Translations under genes and position numbers: made by a program | The notes under the pieces: generated by a model | What the model saw: only the letters and a program-made list of their open reading frames with translations | Told to the model about the DNA's origin: nothing | The model's database searches: none | In this document: positions 26,240 through 35,123 of the stretch, piece after piece | Position numbering within the stretch: the first letter of the stretch is position 1 | How the letters are laid out: every line of letters begins with the position of its first letter | Source: Croceimicrobium sp965658965 | Lineage (GTDB): Bacteria; Bacteroidota; Bacteroidia; Flavobacteriales; Schleiferiaceae | Assembly (NCBI GenBank): GCA_965658965.1 | Contig: CBFHVV010000003.1 | Location: forward strand, 1-64,000 | Reading direction: 5' to 3' | DNA length: 64,000 bases

Positions 26240-27004
26240 TCATTTCTTAATAAACTTAATAAAATCGTTCCCAAATTCTGTAATTCCCATATTAGTAAAA
26301 GGAGCGTAGCTTATTACGTTTCTTGGGTTGTTAATAAGGAGCCCTCTAGAGACTAATCTTTGTTTGTAAAAAAGAAAGCTCTTTTCATCCATATTGTAAA
26401 ATTCAGCAAAACGATATTTATCGTACGCACTTAGTTTCTTTTTCTGACTTTCGTGATCCGCTTTTACTCGGTTGCGCGGCTTTTCATACTCTGAACCACC
26501 AAATGTCATACTCTGTTCTTTCATTTTTTGCTCTAATGACTTTAAATTGTCATGAAGAAGATTTAGCAGATCGATTTCCTTTTCAAATTCCTTATCAAAG
26601 TATCTATGATGATAAAGGATTGTTATCTCCTCTTCGGTTAATGTGCTTATCAAATCTAAGTAATGGTCAATAACTTCGGCTCTCTCAGTAGGTTCGCAAA
26701 GCTCTCTAATAATAATATCTTTAAACCTTACCTGTTTCAGCTTAGACTTTGTTTGAACTACCCTTCTAATAACTGACTCAAAAAGGTCGTTAAAATCTTC
26801 GGTCTTAATGTTTTCAAGATTTACTTTCGATTCTTCCGTAAACCCATCTGCAAGTATCTGAACAAAATCATTAAGCCGTTTTTGTTTAACTCGGCTGTTA
26901 TATTCGAAAAATAATTCATCTAAAGCTGCACCAGCAAAGGGTACCGCACCAAAAAGTGATTTGACTGAACTATTTATAATTTCTTTAGCATTTACTTTTT
27001 CCAC
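26240..27004 (-). CDS. Accessory-type hypothetical protein (possible Abi-alpha-like)
   Basis: 254 aa with GTG start at 27004 and no downstream ATG in a better position. The N-terminus has a short glycine/alanine hydrophobic segment (LFGAVPFAGAALDELFF, about residues 17-33). A charged helical region follows with a likely coiled coil (about 140-165). The C-terminus (about 190-254) looks like a winged helix ending in ITEFGNDFIKFIKK. This plan resembles DUF4393/Abi-alpha-type proteins, but I cannot confirm the family. The gene has gene-poor flanks of 294 and 323 bp and a more AT-rich, Lys/Phe/Asn-rich composition than its neighbours. This hints at a horizontally acquired, possibly defence-related gene. 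Confidence 0.6.
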   Translation of the reverse strand: MEKVNAKEIINSSVKSLFGAVPFAGAALDELFFEYNSRVKQKRLNDFVQILADGFTEESKVNLENIKTEDFNDLFESVIRRVVQTKSKLKQVRFKDIIIRELCEPTERAEVIDHYLDLISTLTEEEITILYHHRYFDKEFEKEIDLLNLLHDNLKSLEQKMKEQSMTFGGSEYEKPRNRVKADHESQKKKLSAYDKYRFAEFYNMDEKSFLFYKQRLVSRGLLINNPRNVISYAPFTNMGITEFGNDFIKFIKK

Positions 27005-27327
27005 TGTGATTATCTTATAATTAGTAGTTGGTAACTCAGCTTAGTCATTTTACTTTATTCCTAGGACCACAGGTTTCTGCAGTCTAGTAAGAATTGTGGG
27101 CAACTACCTCTTAACCTGAATTCGATGCTTCGTAGCAAGGGTCAGATTTTCATAAACGACAGATACACAATACTCATTTTCAAACTCTTGGCTGGTCAAG
27201 TGGCGGAAACGCTGCGCAGTAGAGCGTGATTTATGGAAATGAACTCCACCTATTTGTAGGAGTTCTGAACCGCAAAGAATAGCCGAATTGAGTTTAGTCC
27301 TAAGTGCGCTGCGCTTTTGTACTAAAC
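27005..27327. other. Gene-less region with hairpins
   Basis: 323 bp between the accessory gene and polA. It holds a hairpin at 27241-27265 (GAACTCC / GGAGTTC arms) and most of the 12-bp inverted repeat at 27287-27332. An 80-codon open frame here has no family resemblance and overlaps polA, so I do not call it. Confidence 0.5.
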
Positions 27328-27332
27328 TCAAT
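27287..27332 (-). repeat. 12-bp perfect inverted repeat spanning the polA stop
   Basis: ATTGAGTTTAGT at 27287-27298 and ACTAAACTCAAT at 27321-27332. The right arm contains the polA stop codon (27328-27330). The 22-bp spacer has further imperfect GC pairing (AAGCGC with GCACTT). No T run follows on the minus strand. Confidence 0.75.
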
Positions 27333-30126
27333 GCGCTTCGAGCCAATTGGCACCAAAACCACTTTCTACTAATAGAGGCACTTCTGTTTTTACCGCATTC
27401 TCCATTTTATCCACAATAAGCTTAGTCACCTCATCTAATTCTTCTTTTGGTGCATCAAATACTAATTCATCGTGCACTTGAAGCAGCATTTTAGTTTTAT
27501 ACGATTCTAAAGCTTCATCGATATTAATCATAGCGATTTTTATAATATCGGCCGCCGAGCCTTGGATAGGTGCATTTACAGCATTACGTTCCGCATGCCC
27601 TCGTACCACCGCATTTTTACTGTTTATATCCTTCAGATAGCGGCGCCTGCCTAGCATGGTTTCTACATAACCTTGCGCCCGGGCCAAATCCTTTTGTGCC
27701 TCAATATAATCCCTGATACCGGGGTATGTTTTAAAATAACTTTTAATTATATCGCTTGCCTCACCACGGCTAAGACTTGTTTGCTGACTAAGGCCATAAG
27801 CGCTAACACCGTAAATTATCCCAAAATTTACCGTTTTAGCATTACTGCGCATTTCGCGACTTACCTCATCTAGGGAAACCCCAAACACTTTAGCCGCCGT
27901 TGCCGCATGAATATCTTCACCTTTTATAAACGCCTCCATCATAGTCTTTTCCTGACTCAGTTGGGCAATTAAACGCAATTCAATTTGACTATAATCTGCC
28001 GCTAATATTACATGGTCTTTATCACGCGGAATAAAAGCTTTGCGCACTTCCTGCCCACGCAGGGTACGAATAGGAATGTTTTGTAAATTAGGATTCGTAC
28101 TACTTAAGCGACCAGTGGCTGCCACTGCTTGATTAAAGCTACTGTGGATTCTTCCGGTGGAGTCGCTCACCAAATCAGGAAGTGCATCTACGTAAGTACT
28201 TTTTAGCTTAACCATTTGACGGTAGTCTAAAATCTTCTGAATGATCTCGTGATCTTTCGCCAAATCCTGCAAAATGTCTTCACCAGTGGCATACTGTCCA
28301 CTTTTGGTTTTCTTGGGCTTATCTACCAATTGCATTTCCCCAAAAAGCACCTCTCCTAACTGGCGAGGCGAAGCAATATTAAAGTCGGGATTACCCGAAA
28401 GCTCATGAATATCACGCTCCAAATTGGCAATGTCTTCGGCTAATTTTTCCGATAAAGTCGCTAAGGCTTCTCGGTCTAAGTTAATGCCTTCCATTTCCAT
28501 TTTGGCCAGGACCTTGAGTAAGGGGGTCTCAATTTCCGCCAACACTTTTTTAGTATTACTATCGCCTAATTTTTCCTTAAAAACTTGGGCCAAGCGTAGC
28601 GTGATGTCTGCATCCTCGCCGGCATATTCAGCCGCTAAAGAAGGATCTACTTCACGCATGGTTTTTTGGTTTTTACCCTTTTTACCAATCAGCTTCTCAA
28701 TAGGCTGTGGCTGGTAATTAAGATAGGTTTCCGCCATAATATCCATATTATGACGCATATCGGGATTAATTAAATAATGAGCCAACATGGTATCGAAAAG
28801 AGGCCCTTTTACCGGCATCTTATATTGGTGCAAAACACTGAGGTCGTACTTTAAATTCTGACCGATTTTCTCAATTTCCTCATCTTCAAAAAAGGCTTTA
28901 AACTCTTCTAAAATACTTTTTTCCTCCCCTTGCGGTAGATGCACATAATAGGCCAAGCCGGGTTTATATGAAAAAGCCAAGCCTACCAATTCTGCTTTCT
29001 GCACATCTAGCCCAGTAGTTTCTGTATCGAAGCAAACCGACTTTTGTTTGAGTAAGTTTTCTAATAAAAGTTGGCGCTCTTTCGGATGCTGTATTAATTG
29101 ATAAAGATGCTCGCTGTTTTCTAAATTGTGAAGACCACTTTCTACATTGCCTGCCTCTCCCTCTTCGCTAGGCGCAGAAAACATATCCATTTGACCACCG
29201 GTATCCTTCTTGGCAATTTTAACATCGCCTTTGGGCGCATCTGCTGTAGCATCTGTCCCTAAAACCCGGCGAGATAATGTTCTAAATTCCAACTCTTTAA
29301 AAAGCTCCTGAATCTTCTCTACGTCGGCTGGATCCTTCGTAAAACTTTTTTCTTCAAACTCGATGGGAACATCTAAAATTATCCGCGCAAGTTTTTTAGA
29401 AAGCAAGGCTTGTTCTTCATTAGCGCGAATTTTCTCACCCAACTTTCCTTTTATCTCCTCCGCCTTTTCGTACATGGCCTCCATTGAGCCATATTGCTTT
29501 AAAAGCTTAGAAGCAGTTTTTGGCCCTACCCCGGGAATACCAGGAATATTATCTACCGCATCGCCCATCATCCCCAAATAATCCACTACTTGGTCTACAT
29601 TCTCAATATCAAACTTGGCTTTAATTTCTTCTACGCCCCATACTTCTGCAGGATTGCCGCTGCGACCCGGGCGGTACATAAAAATATTCTCACTTACTAA
29701 TTGCCCAAAATCCTTGTCAGGCGTCATCATATAAACCTCATAGCCTTCCTTTTCGGCTTGTTTGGCGAGGGTGCCAATTACATCATCTGCCTCGTAGCCA
29801 TCTACGCCTAAAAAAGGAATATTGAAAGCCTCTGCCATTTTACGGATATAAGGAAAAGCCACTTTTATTCCTTCTGGGGTTTCTTCACGTTGGGCTTTAT
29901 AGGCCTCATATTCGATGTGTCGCACGGTAGGCGCACTAGTATCGTATACAATGGCAATATGCGAAGGGTTTTTCTTTTCTAGGATTTCCAGCAGGGTGGT
30001 AGTAAAACCAAAAATAGCTGAAGTATCTAAGCCATTAGAGTTAATTCGTGGGTTATTAATAAAGGCAAAATAGGAGCGATATATGAGTGCAAATGCGTCG
30101 AGTAAATATAATGTTGGCTTGGACAT
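27328..30126 (-). CDS. polA: DNA polymerase I
   Basis: 932 aa, full length. The N-terminal 5'-3' exonuclease (about 1-290) has YEADDVIGTLA and the GIPGVGPKTA helix-hairpin-helix. The 3'-5' exonuclease (about 350-530) keeps FDTETTGLD and GEDADITLRL, so proofreading should be active. The polymerase domain has SQIELRLIAQLS, the O-helix RSNAKTVNFGIIYG and QVHDELVFD. It acts in Okazaki-fragment maturation and excision repair. The stop codon is embedded in an inverted repeat. Confidence 0.97.
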   Translation of the reverse strand: MSKPTLYLLDAFALIYRSYFAFINNPRINSNGLDTSAIFGFTTTLLEILEKKNPSHIAIVYDTSAPTVRHIEYEAYKAQREETPEGIKVAFPYIRKMAEAFNIPFLGVDGYEADDVIGTLAKQAEKEGYEVYMMTPDKDFGQLVSENIFMYRPGRSGNPAEVWGVEEIKAKFDIENVDQVVDYLGMMGDAVDNIPGIPGVGPKTASKLLKQYGSMEAMYEKAEEIKGKLGEKIRANEEQALLSKKLARIILDVPIEFEEKSFTKDPADVEKIQELFKELEFRTLSRRVLGTDATADAPKGDVKIAKKDTGGQMDMFSAPSEEGEAGNVESGLHNLENSEHLYQLIQHPKERQLLLENLLKQKSVCFDTETTGLDVQKAELVGLAFSYKPGLAYYVHLPQGEEKSILEEFKAFFEDEEIEKIGQNLKYDLSVLHQYKMPVKGPLFDTMLAHYLINPDMRHNMDIMAETYLNYQPQPIEKLIGKKGKNQKTMREVDPSLAAEYAGEDADITLRLAQVFKEKLGDSNTKKVLAEIETPLLKVLAKMEMEGINLDREALATLSEKLAEDIANLERDIHELSGNPDFNIASPRQLGEVLFGEMQLVDKPKKTKSGQYATGEDILQDLAKDHEIIQKILDYRQMVKLKSTYVDALPDLVSDSTGRIHSSFNQAVAATGRLSSTNPNLQNIPIRTLRGQEVRKAFIPRDKDHVILAADYSQIELRLIAQLSQEKTMMEAFIKGEDIHAATAAKVFGVSLDEVSREMRSNAKTVNFGIIYGVSAYGLSQQTSLSRGEASDIIKSYFKTYPGIRDYIEAQKDLARAQGYVETMLGRRRYLKDINSKNAVVRGHAERNAVNAPIQGSAADIIKIAMINIDEALESYKTKMLLQVHDELVFDAPKEELDEVTKLIVDKMENAVKTEVPLLVESGFGANWLEAH

Positions 30127-30213
30127 AGAAATTTTTATGAAGTACGAAAATAAGGTTTAAAGCTCAGTTTTACTGAGGCATTCTCGCCAGGTTTAAAGCC
30201 AATTAATAGTTGC

Positions 30214-30246
30214 TTGAAAATCAATCGCCTTAAAACTTTACTTTCG
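30214..30246 (+). promoter_or_regulatory. Candidate promoter of the metallophosphoesterase gene
   Basis: TTG at 30214-30216 and TACTTTCG at 30239-30246 (seven of eight of TAnnTTTG) with a 22-bp spacer. Confidence 0.45.
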
Positions 30247-30259
30247 CTCCGCACAATTT

Positions 30260-30277
30260 AAACCCTTTGGGGTTTTT
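30260..30277 (+). terminator. Leader hairpin with T run before the metallophosphoesterase
   Basis: AAACCC-TTTG-GGGTTT followed by further Ts, lying between the predicted transcription start (about 30252) and the GTG start at 30294. It is a short, possibly attenuating hairpin. Confidence 0.4.
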
Positions 30278-30293
30278 CCTTAAAAATTAGCCC

Positions 30294-31532
30294 GTGTTAT
30301 TCCGAATTTTAATTCCCTTAGTACTTTTAAGTGTCGTAGACTTTTATGCCTATCAAGCCTTTAAAACCTTATCACGCGATCATTCTTGGCTGCGTTATGG
30401 CTATTGGATTGTCTCGATCATTTTCATCCTGATGGTTATTTACACCATCCTATCCTTCGATCGCAGTGCAGGACCACAAAACCCCGTGTTTAAAGTGGTT
30501 ATGGCGAGCTTCGTACTCTTATTTGTACCCAAATTAATAGTTAGTCTTTTTCTCCTTACGGAAGATGTGACCCGCGCACTAGTAGGTTTAGCTGGACAAT
30601 TTTCGGGCTCCGCTTCCGAAACCTTCCTTCCTTCCCGCCGAAAATTTGTAAGCCAAGTTGCCATTGGTCTTGCCACTATTCCTTTTGCCGGTATTTTATA
30701 CGGGGTTATAAAGGGTAAATACAATTATAAGGTCTTGAAGAAAACTTTATACTTTCCCGATCTGCCGGCAGCCTTTGAGGGCTTTACGCTTACACAAATT
30801 TCGGATGTACACAGTGGTAGCTTCGACAATGCCAAAAAAATCGCCTACGGCATTGACCTCATAAATCAGCAAGAAAGTGATATGATTGTTTTTACAGGCG
30901 ATTTAGTAAATAATCGCGCCGATGAAATGGAACCTTGGAAAGAAGTTTTTTCAAAATTAAGGGCTCCCATGGGTAAATATTCCATCTTGGGAAACCATGA
31001 TTACGGCGATTACACCACTTGGCCATCGGCCGAAGCGAAAGAAGAAAACATGCAACAACTCTATCGCACGCACCAAGAGATGGGCTTCGATTTACTGCGA
31101 AACGAGAACCGATTAATTAAAAAAGACGGCGCTGCGATTCGTTTGGTGGGTGTGGAAAACTGGGGAACCGGGGGTTTTGTGCAGCACGGAGATTTAGATA
31201 AAGCTACCGCTAACACTAGTGCCAGCGACTTTCACGTTTTACTCTCACATGACCCCTCGCATTTCGATCAAATTGTAAAAACATTCCCTAAAAAAATGTC
31301 CCTCACCTTGAGTGGCCATACGCACGGCATGCAATTTGGCATTGAAATTCCGGGTTGGATTAAGTGGAGCCCGGTAAAATACCGCTACCCTAAATGGGCA
31401 GGACTATATGAAGAAATGGGGAAATATCTTTATGTAAACCGTGGTTTTGGCTTTTTGGCCTTCCCAGGAAGAGTGGGAATTTGGCCCGAAATAACTGTTT
31501 TGGAATTTAAAAAAGGGGAAACTAGGGTCTGA
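30294..31532 (+). CDS. Membrane-anchored calcineurin-like metallophosphoesterase
   Basis: 412 aa with GTG start. The N-terminal third has about four membrane helices (residues 1-150). The phosphoesterase domain follows with metal-ligand motifs ISDVHSG (about 169), GDLVN (about 202), GNHDYGDY (about 234), a His at LLSHDPSH (about 317) and SGHTHG (about 341). The family hydrolyses phosphodiesters or lipid-linked phosphates, and the YkuE/LpxG-like architecture with a membrane anchor suggests action at the membrane surface. The substrate is unknown. A lipoprotein gene follows 30 bp downstream. Confidence 0.87.
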   Translation: MLFRILIPLVLLSVVDFYAYQAFKTLSRDHSWLRYGYWIVSIIFILMVIYTILSFDRSAGPQNPVFKVVMASFVLLFVPKLIVSLFLLTEDVTRALVGLAGQFSGSASETFLPSRRKFVSQVAIGLATIPFAGILYGVIKGKYNYKVLKKTLYFPDLPAAFEGFTLTQISDVHSGSFDNAKKIAYGIDLINQQESDMIVFTGDLVNNRADEMEPWKEVFSKLRAPMGKYSILGNHDYGDYTTWPSAEAKEENMQQLYRTHQEMGFDLLRNENRLIKKDGAAIRLVGVENWGTGGFVQHGDLDKATANTSASDFHVLLSHDPSHFDQIVKTFPKKMSLTLSGHTHGMQFGIEIPGWIKWSPVKYRYPKWAGLYEEMGKYLYVNRGFGFLAFPGRVGIWPEITVLEFKKGETRV

Positions 31533-31562
31533 TTAAGTAAATTGCTCTCTTAAATATTTGCT

Positions 31563-32060
31563 ATGAAATTATTAGTACGTTTCGGCCTTCTTGCCATGGC
31601 CCTCAGCTTAAATTATTCTTGCTCTAAAGAGGATGATGACAATGGCAACCCAACTCTATCTTCTTTTTTAAGCGGCAACTTTAATGTTACGCGCGCCGAT
31701 TATAATGGCAGTGTAAGCAATAGCTTCGGCAACATCCCTACTAGTGGTACTGGCACCGAGACAGAAGGCTTTTTTCTTTTTGAGCCTTTCACCAAAACTA
31801 CCACCTACGCATTAAGCACTAAAATGGAAGTAAGTGCTGGTGGACAAACAAATCAGTACCCAATTTACGCAGGCGGTGCAGGCACTTTTGAAATTATCAA
31901 CGAAAATAGTTTTAGAATTAAAGACGCAGTATCTGGCACTCGGGTTTACAGTGTAAGTGATAGAACTGCTTCAGGCATAACTCTTAGTACCGGTTACCAA
32001 GCCGATACTTTAGGGGGCAATGCCGATTTAAGTTTAAGTATTTACCTATCGAAAGATTAA
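31563..32060 (+). CDS. Hypothetical lipoprotein
   Basis: 165 aa. The signal peptide ends in the lipobox NYSC at about residue 20, followed by an acidic KEDDDN tether. The mature domain is Thr/Ser/Gly-rich beta structure (FNVTRADYNGSV, FRIKDAVSGTRVYSV) with no recognised family. Probably co-transcribed with the metallophosphoesterase. Confidence 0.7.
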   Translation: MKLLVRFGLLAMALSLNYSCSKEDDDNGNPTLSSFLSGNFNVTRADYNGSVSNSFGNIPTSGTGTETEGFFLFEPFTKTTTYALSTKMEVSAGGQTNQYPIYAGGAGTFEIINENSFRIKDAVSGTRVYSVSDRTASGITLSTGYQADTLGGNADLSLSIYLSKD

Positions 32061-32066
32061 GTCCCC

Positions 32067-32753
32067 TTACTGAAAAGTGGCGCGAATAATTTGATCCAAC
32101 TCACCGCTATCGCGGATGTGTTTTACGACCTCATGGCCTCCATTGGCCTGAGGGTGAAGCTTTACTTGCGGAAGGTGGCTAAGTCTTTCCGCATGTTTTT
32201 TATCCAGTCGATCGCTGGAGGCGTAATAAAGTGCTATTTCGGTCTTAAAGTCTTTCACTTGGGCGAGATACTTCTTTAAATCAAAGTATTCTTTGCGCCT
32301 AGCCGGGAAAGCGTGCAGTTTATTTATTTCCTCCGACCAACGGCGATCGTAATATTTGAGGCGATTTATTTTATCAATAAAAGTTTGCGGAGCAAATGCT
32401 ATCACCTTATCCGCTTTGAGCATGGCTCCGAAGAGAATGGCCGCATAGCCGCCCATGGAGCTGCCTAAAAAGCAAATTTTATGGTAGTTATTTTGGGCGA
32501 TTAATTCATAAAGATAGTCCCTCACTTTATCAATATGATTCATCTCTGCATCAAGCCCCTTTTGATACCAAGCACGCTCAAAATCTCGCAAAAAGACCTT
32601 ATCGCAATCAACATTAGTTAGCGATTTAAAGAATTCAAAAACTGGCATTCCCAAACCTTGATGAATACCACCAAAGGAAACCAACAAATTGCGCTTCCCT
32701 TTAATTTCTGCTAAGTTTCCCTTTTGCGTTTTTTCTATCGCGTGCCTATCCAT
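32067..32753 (-). CDS. Alpha/beta-hydrolase-fold protein
   Basis: 228 aa. The nucleophile elbow GSSMGG is at about residue 97, a candidate acid lies in YYASSDRLD at about 180 and the catalytic His is in GGHEV at about 207. The protein is short, with no lid domain, and lacks a signal peptide, so it is a cytoplasmic esterase or thioesterase-like enzyme of unknown substrate. It converges on the lipoprotein gene with 6 bp between stops. Confidence 0.75.
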   Translation of the reverse strand: MDRHAIEKTQKGNLAEIKGKRNLLVSFGGIHQGLGMPVFEFFKSLTNVDCDKVFLRDFERAWYQKGLDAEMNHIDKVRDYLYELIAQNNYHKICFLGSSMGGYAAILFGAMLKADKVIAFAPQTFIDKINRLKYYDRRWSEEINKLHAFPARRKEYFDLKKYLAQVKDFKTEIALYYASSDRLDKKHAERLSHLPQVKLHPQANGGHEVVKHIRDSGELDQIIRATFQ

Positions 32754-32833
32754 ATTCAGTTTTACGCCCAGCGCATTAATCTATATTACCGCTTATTATT
32801 AGGCAGAAAAACCATTTTAAGACTTCAAAATAT

Positions 32834-33772
32834 TTAGCCTAGGTTCTTCAACATATCTTTCACCATATCTTCGAGGCTGAAGTCTGGCTTCCAATTCCAA
32901 TCTTTTTGAGCGACAGAATCGTCAATACTAGAAGGCCAACCCTTAGCAATATCGTTGCGAGAATCGATCTGATAATCCATCTTAAAATTGGGTTTCTCCT
33001 TTCTAATGGCCGCCGCTAACTCCTCAGGATTAAAGCTAAAAGAACCAACATTATAGGAAGTTCTAATTTTCACTTGTTCCGCTGGAGCTTCCATAATACC
33101 AATCGTAGCCTTTATCGCATCAGGCATATACATCATGGGGAGGCTAGTGTCTTTATCCAAATAGCAAGTAAAGTCTTGATCTTTCGCTGCTTTATGGAAT
33201 ATATCCACGGCATAATCGGTAGTACCACCGCCCGGCTCTGTTTTATACGAAATAAGTCCAGGATAGCGTAAGCCCCGAGTGTCTACGCCATATTTTTTAA
33301 AATAATACTCACACCAAAGCTCGCCCGCCAACTTACTAATTCCGTAAACAGTACCGGGATCCATCACGGTTAATTGCGGTGTGGCTTCACGGGGTGTATT
33401 TGGACCAAAAGCAGCAATAGAGCTGGGCCAATACATTTTTTTGAAGTGCTTTTCGCGGGCCATTTCTAAAAAATTGAATAGGCTTTGCATATTTAGATCC
33501 CAACCTTTTAAAGGCATCTTCTCTGCTGTAGCAGAAAGCATGGCCACTAAATGGTAAACTTGAGTAACCTTATGTTTTTTAATAACTTCAAAAGCGGCTT
33601 TTGCATCAAGGGCATTAAGCGTTTCAAAAGGACCTTGTGCCAAGCGCTCCGCCGACGGTTGTCTTAGGTCAGACGCGATTACATTATCCGCTCCGTAATT
33701 GGCTCTTAGCGTTTCTACCAAGTCGGTTCCTATTTGGCCAGAAGAGCCGAGAACTAATATTTTTTCAGACAT
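32834..33772 (-). CDS. NAD-dependent epimerase-type L-threonine 3-dehydrogenase
   Basis: 312 aa from the ATG at 33772. Short-chain extended Rossmann fold with GSSGQIG at residues 8-14. The catalytic Tyr/Lys are in YGISK at about 143, after the PSSIAAFG strand. The combination AFGPNTPREATPQ, DPGTVYGISKLAGE and RYPGLISYKTEPGGGTTDYAV is typical of UDP-galactose-4-epimerase-like L-threonine dehydrogenases, which oxidise threonine to 2-amino-3-ketobutyrate. No kbl gene is adjacent. A -7 box (TATATTTG on the coding strand, 33794-33801) lies 21 bp upstream. Confidence 0.85.
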   Translation of the reverse strand: MSEKILVLGSSGQIGTDLVETLRANYGADNVIASDLRQPSAERLAQGPFETLNALDAKAAFEVIKKHKVTQVYHLVAMLSATAEKMPLKGWDLNMQSLFNFLEMAREKHFKKMYWPSSIAAFGPNTPREATPQLTVMDPGTVYGISKLAGELWCEYYFKKYGVDTRGLRYPGLISYKTEPGGGTTDYAVDIFHKAAKDQDFTCYLDKDTSLPMMYMPDAIKATIGIMEAPAEQVKIRTSYNVGSFSFNPEELAAAIRKEKPNFKMDYQIDSRNDIAKGWPSSIDDSVAQKDWNWKPDFSLEDMVKDMLKNLG

Positions 33773-33793
33773 CGTGCTATTTTTGAGAGAGGG

Positions 33794-33801
33794 CAAATAT
33801 A
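33794..33801 (-). promoter_or_regulatory. -7 promoter element of the threonine dehydrogenase gene
   Basis: TATATTTG on the coding strand, an exact TAnnTTTG match, 21 bp upstream of the ATG; no convincing -33 element. Confidence 0.5.
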
Positions 33802-33869
33802 TTCACTTAATTGGACCCTTATCTTTACCCTTTGGCTAAATTAATGCGCCTTTGACGATAAAATTAAAA

Positions 33870-35123
33870 ATGAACAAATTCTTAAAGTCACTCGGTCCGG
33901 GAATTCTCTTTGCTAGTACCGCTATTGGCGTAAGTCACTTAGTCCAAAGTACGCGTGCCGGTGCAGACTATGGCTTTGCCTTATTATGGGCAGTTATTCT
34001 AGCCAATGTTTTAAAATTTCCCTTTTTTGAGTACGGAGCGCGCTATGCGAGCGCCACGGGCGAATCATTAATTGATGGCTATAAACGTACCGGCCACTGG
34101 ATGTTATTACTCTATGTTGGAATAAGCCTTAGCAGTATGTTTTTCGTTAGTGCCGCAGTTGGTGCCGTTACCGCTGGCTTCATGCACCAGCTTTTCGGCC
34201 TAGAGCATATTTTAAGCAGTCAAATAAGCACCGCTGTTATTTTCGTTTTATGTATTGCCATTCTCGTGCTCGGTCGTTACAAGGTACTCGATCGCTTAAT
34301 TAAAGTAATCGGGGCAGTACTTTTGGTATCTACTTTAAGTGCCTTTGTAATTAGTCTTTGGCAGGGTCCCAAAAACTACGACTTCCACTTTTTTGAAGCA
34401 GATGTATTGAATCCATCCAGCAGCAGTTTTTTATTTCTAATTGCTTTAATGGGCTGGATGCCCACTGCTGTAGACCTTTCAACTTGGTCTAGCTTGTGGA
34501 CCATTGCTCGCGCTAAAGAAAGCGGCTACAAACCTAGCCTAAAAGAAACCCTAAATGAGTTTAGATTTGGCTATTGGCTCAGCGCATTTTTGGCGCCCTG
34601 CTTTTTAACCTTAGGGGCTTTTTTAGTGTACGGAACGGGGAAAAGCCTAAGTGCCAGCGCCGCAGGATTTGCCAACGATATCATTCAACTTTACACCGAG
34701 AGCATTGGCAACTGGAGTGAAATCCTCATTGCTGCATCTGCCTTTAGCATAATGTTTGGCACCTGTATCGCCGTTTTTGATGGCTATGGGCGGGCGGGAA
34801 GCCGTATTATCATCCTCATGCAAAATCAAGAAGCTTCAGATGAGCCGCGGGATAAGCTTTATACGCTGCTCCTTTTACTAATCGGTATTGGAGCCTTAGT
34901 GGTAATTTACTTCTTTGGCTCTTCGCTAAAAACTTTGGTAGATATTGCCACTAGCATCAGTTTTTTAATTGCTCCGATAATCGCCATTATTAATTTTCGC
35001 CTCGTCCTTAAATTAGAAGATCGATCTGCCCGACCCGGGCTGGGTATGCGTTGGCTAAGCTACGCTGGCATTGTATTTTTAAGTGGCTTTAGCCTTGTTT
35101 ATTTGTTTTATCAAGTTCTCTAA
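33870..35123 (+). CDS. Nramp-related divalent-metal-transporter-like protein (atypical metal site)
   Basis: 417 aa from the ATG at 33870, about eleven membrane helices. The N-terminal LGPGILFASTAIG matches the start of Nramp/SLC11 proteins, but the canonical DPGN of helix 1 is replaced by GVSH (residues about 20-23). Helix 6 reads MGWMPTAVD instead of GATVMPHN, keeping only Met-Pro. A conserved YGARYASATGESLIDGY segment identifies a separate Nramp-like clade. Substrate is therefore uncertain; Mn2+ or Fe2+ transport should not be assumed. Its 3' end overlaps the convergent sugar dehydrogenase by 4 bp. Confidence 0.82.
   Translation: MNKFLKSLGPGILFASTAIGVSHLVQSTRAGADYGFALLWAVILANVLKFPFFEYGARYASATGESLIDGYKRTGHWMLLLYVGISLSSMFFVSAAVGAVTAGFMHQLFGLEHILSSQISTAVIFVLCIAILVLGRYKVLDRLIKVIGAVLLVSTLSAFVISLWQGPKNYDFHFFEADVLNPSSSSFLFLIALMGWMPTAVDLSTWSSLWTIARAKESGYKPSLKETLNEFRFGYWLSAFLAPCFLTLGAFLVYGTGKSLSASAAGFANDIIQLYTESIGNWSEILIAASAFSIMFGTCIAVFDGYGRAGSRIIILMQNQEASDEPRDKLYTLLLLLIGIGALVVIYFFGSSLKTLVDIATSISFLIAPIIAIINFRLVLKLEDRSARPGLGMRWLSYAGIVFLSGFSLVYLFYQVL

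Noticed and set aside
27104..27346. 80-codon open frame on the minus strand between polA and the accessory gene
   Set aside because: No family resemblance, overlaps the polA end, contains hairpin arms and has no sensible start context.
30150..30200. Two TTTAAAG motifs upstream of the metallophosphoesterase as a Pho box
   Set aside because: They are about 31 bp apart rather than 11 and lack the TTAACA core.
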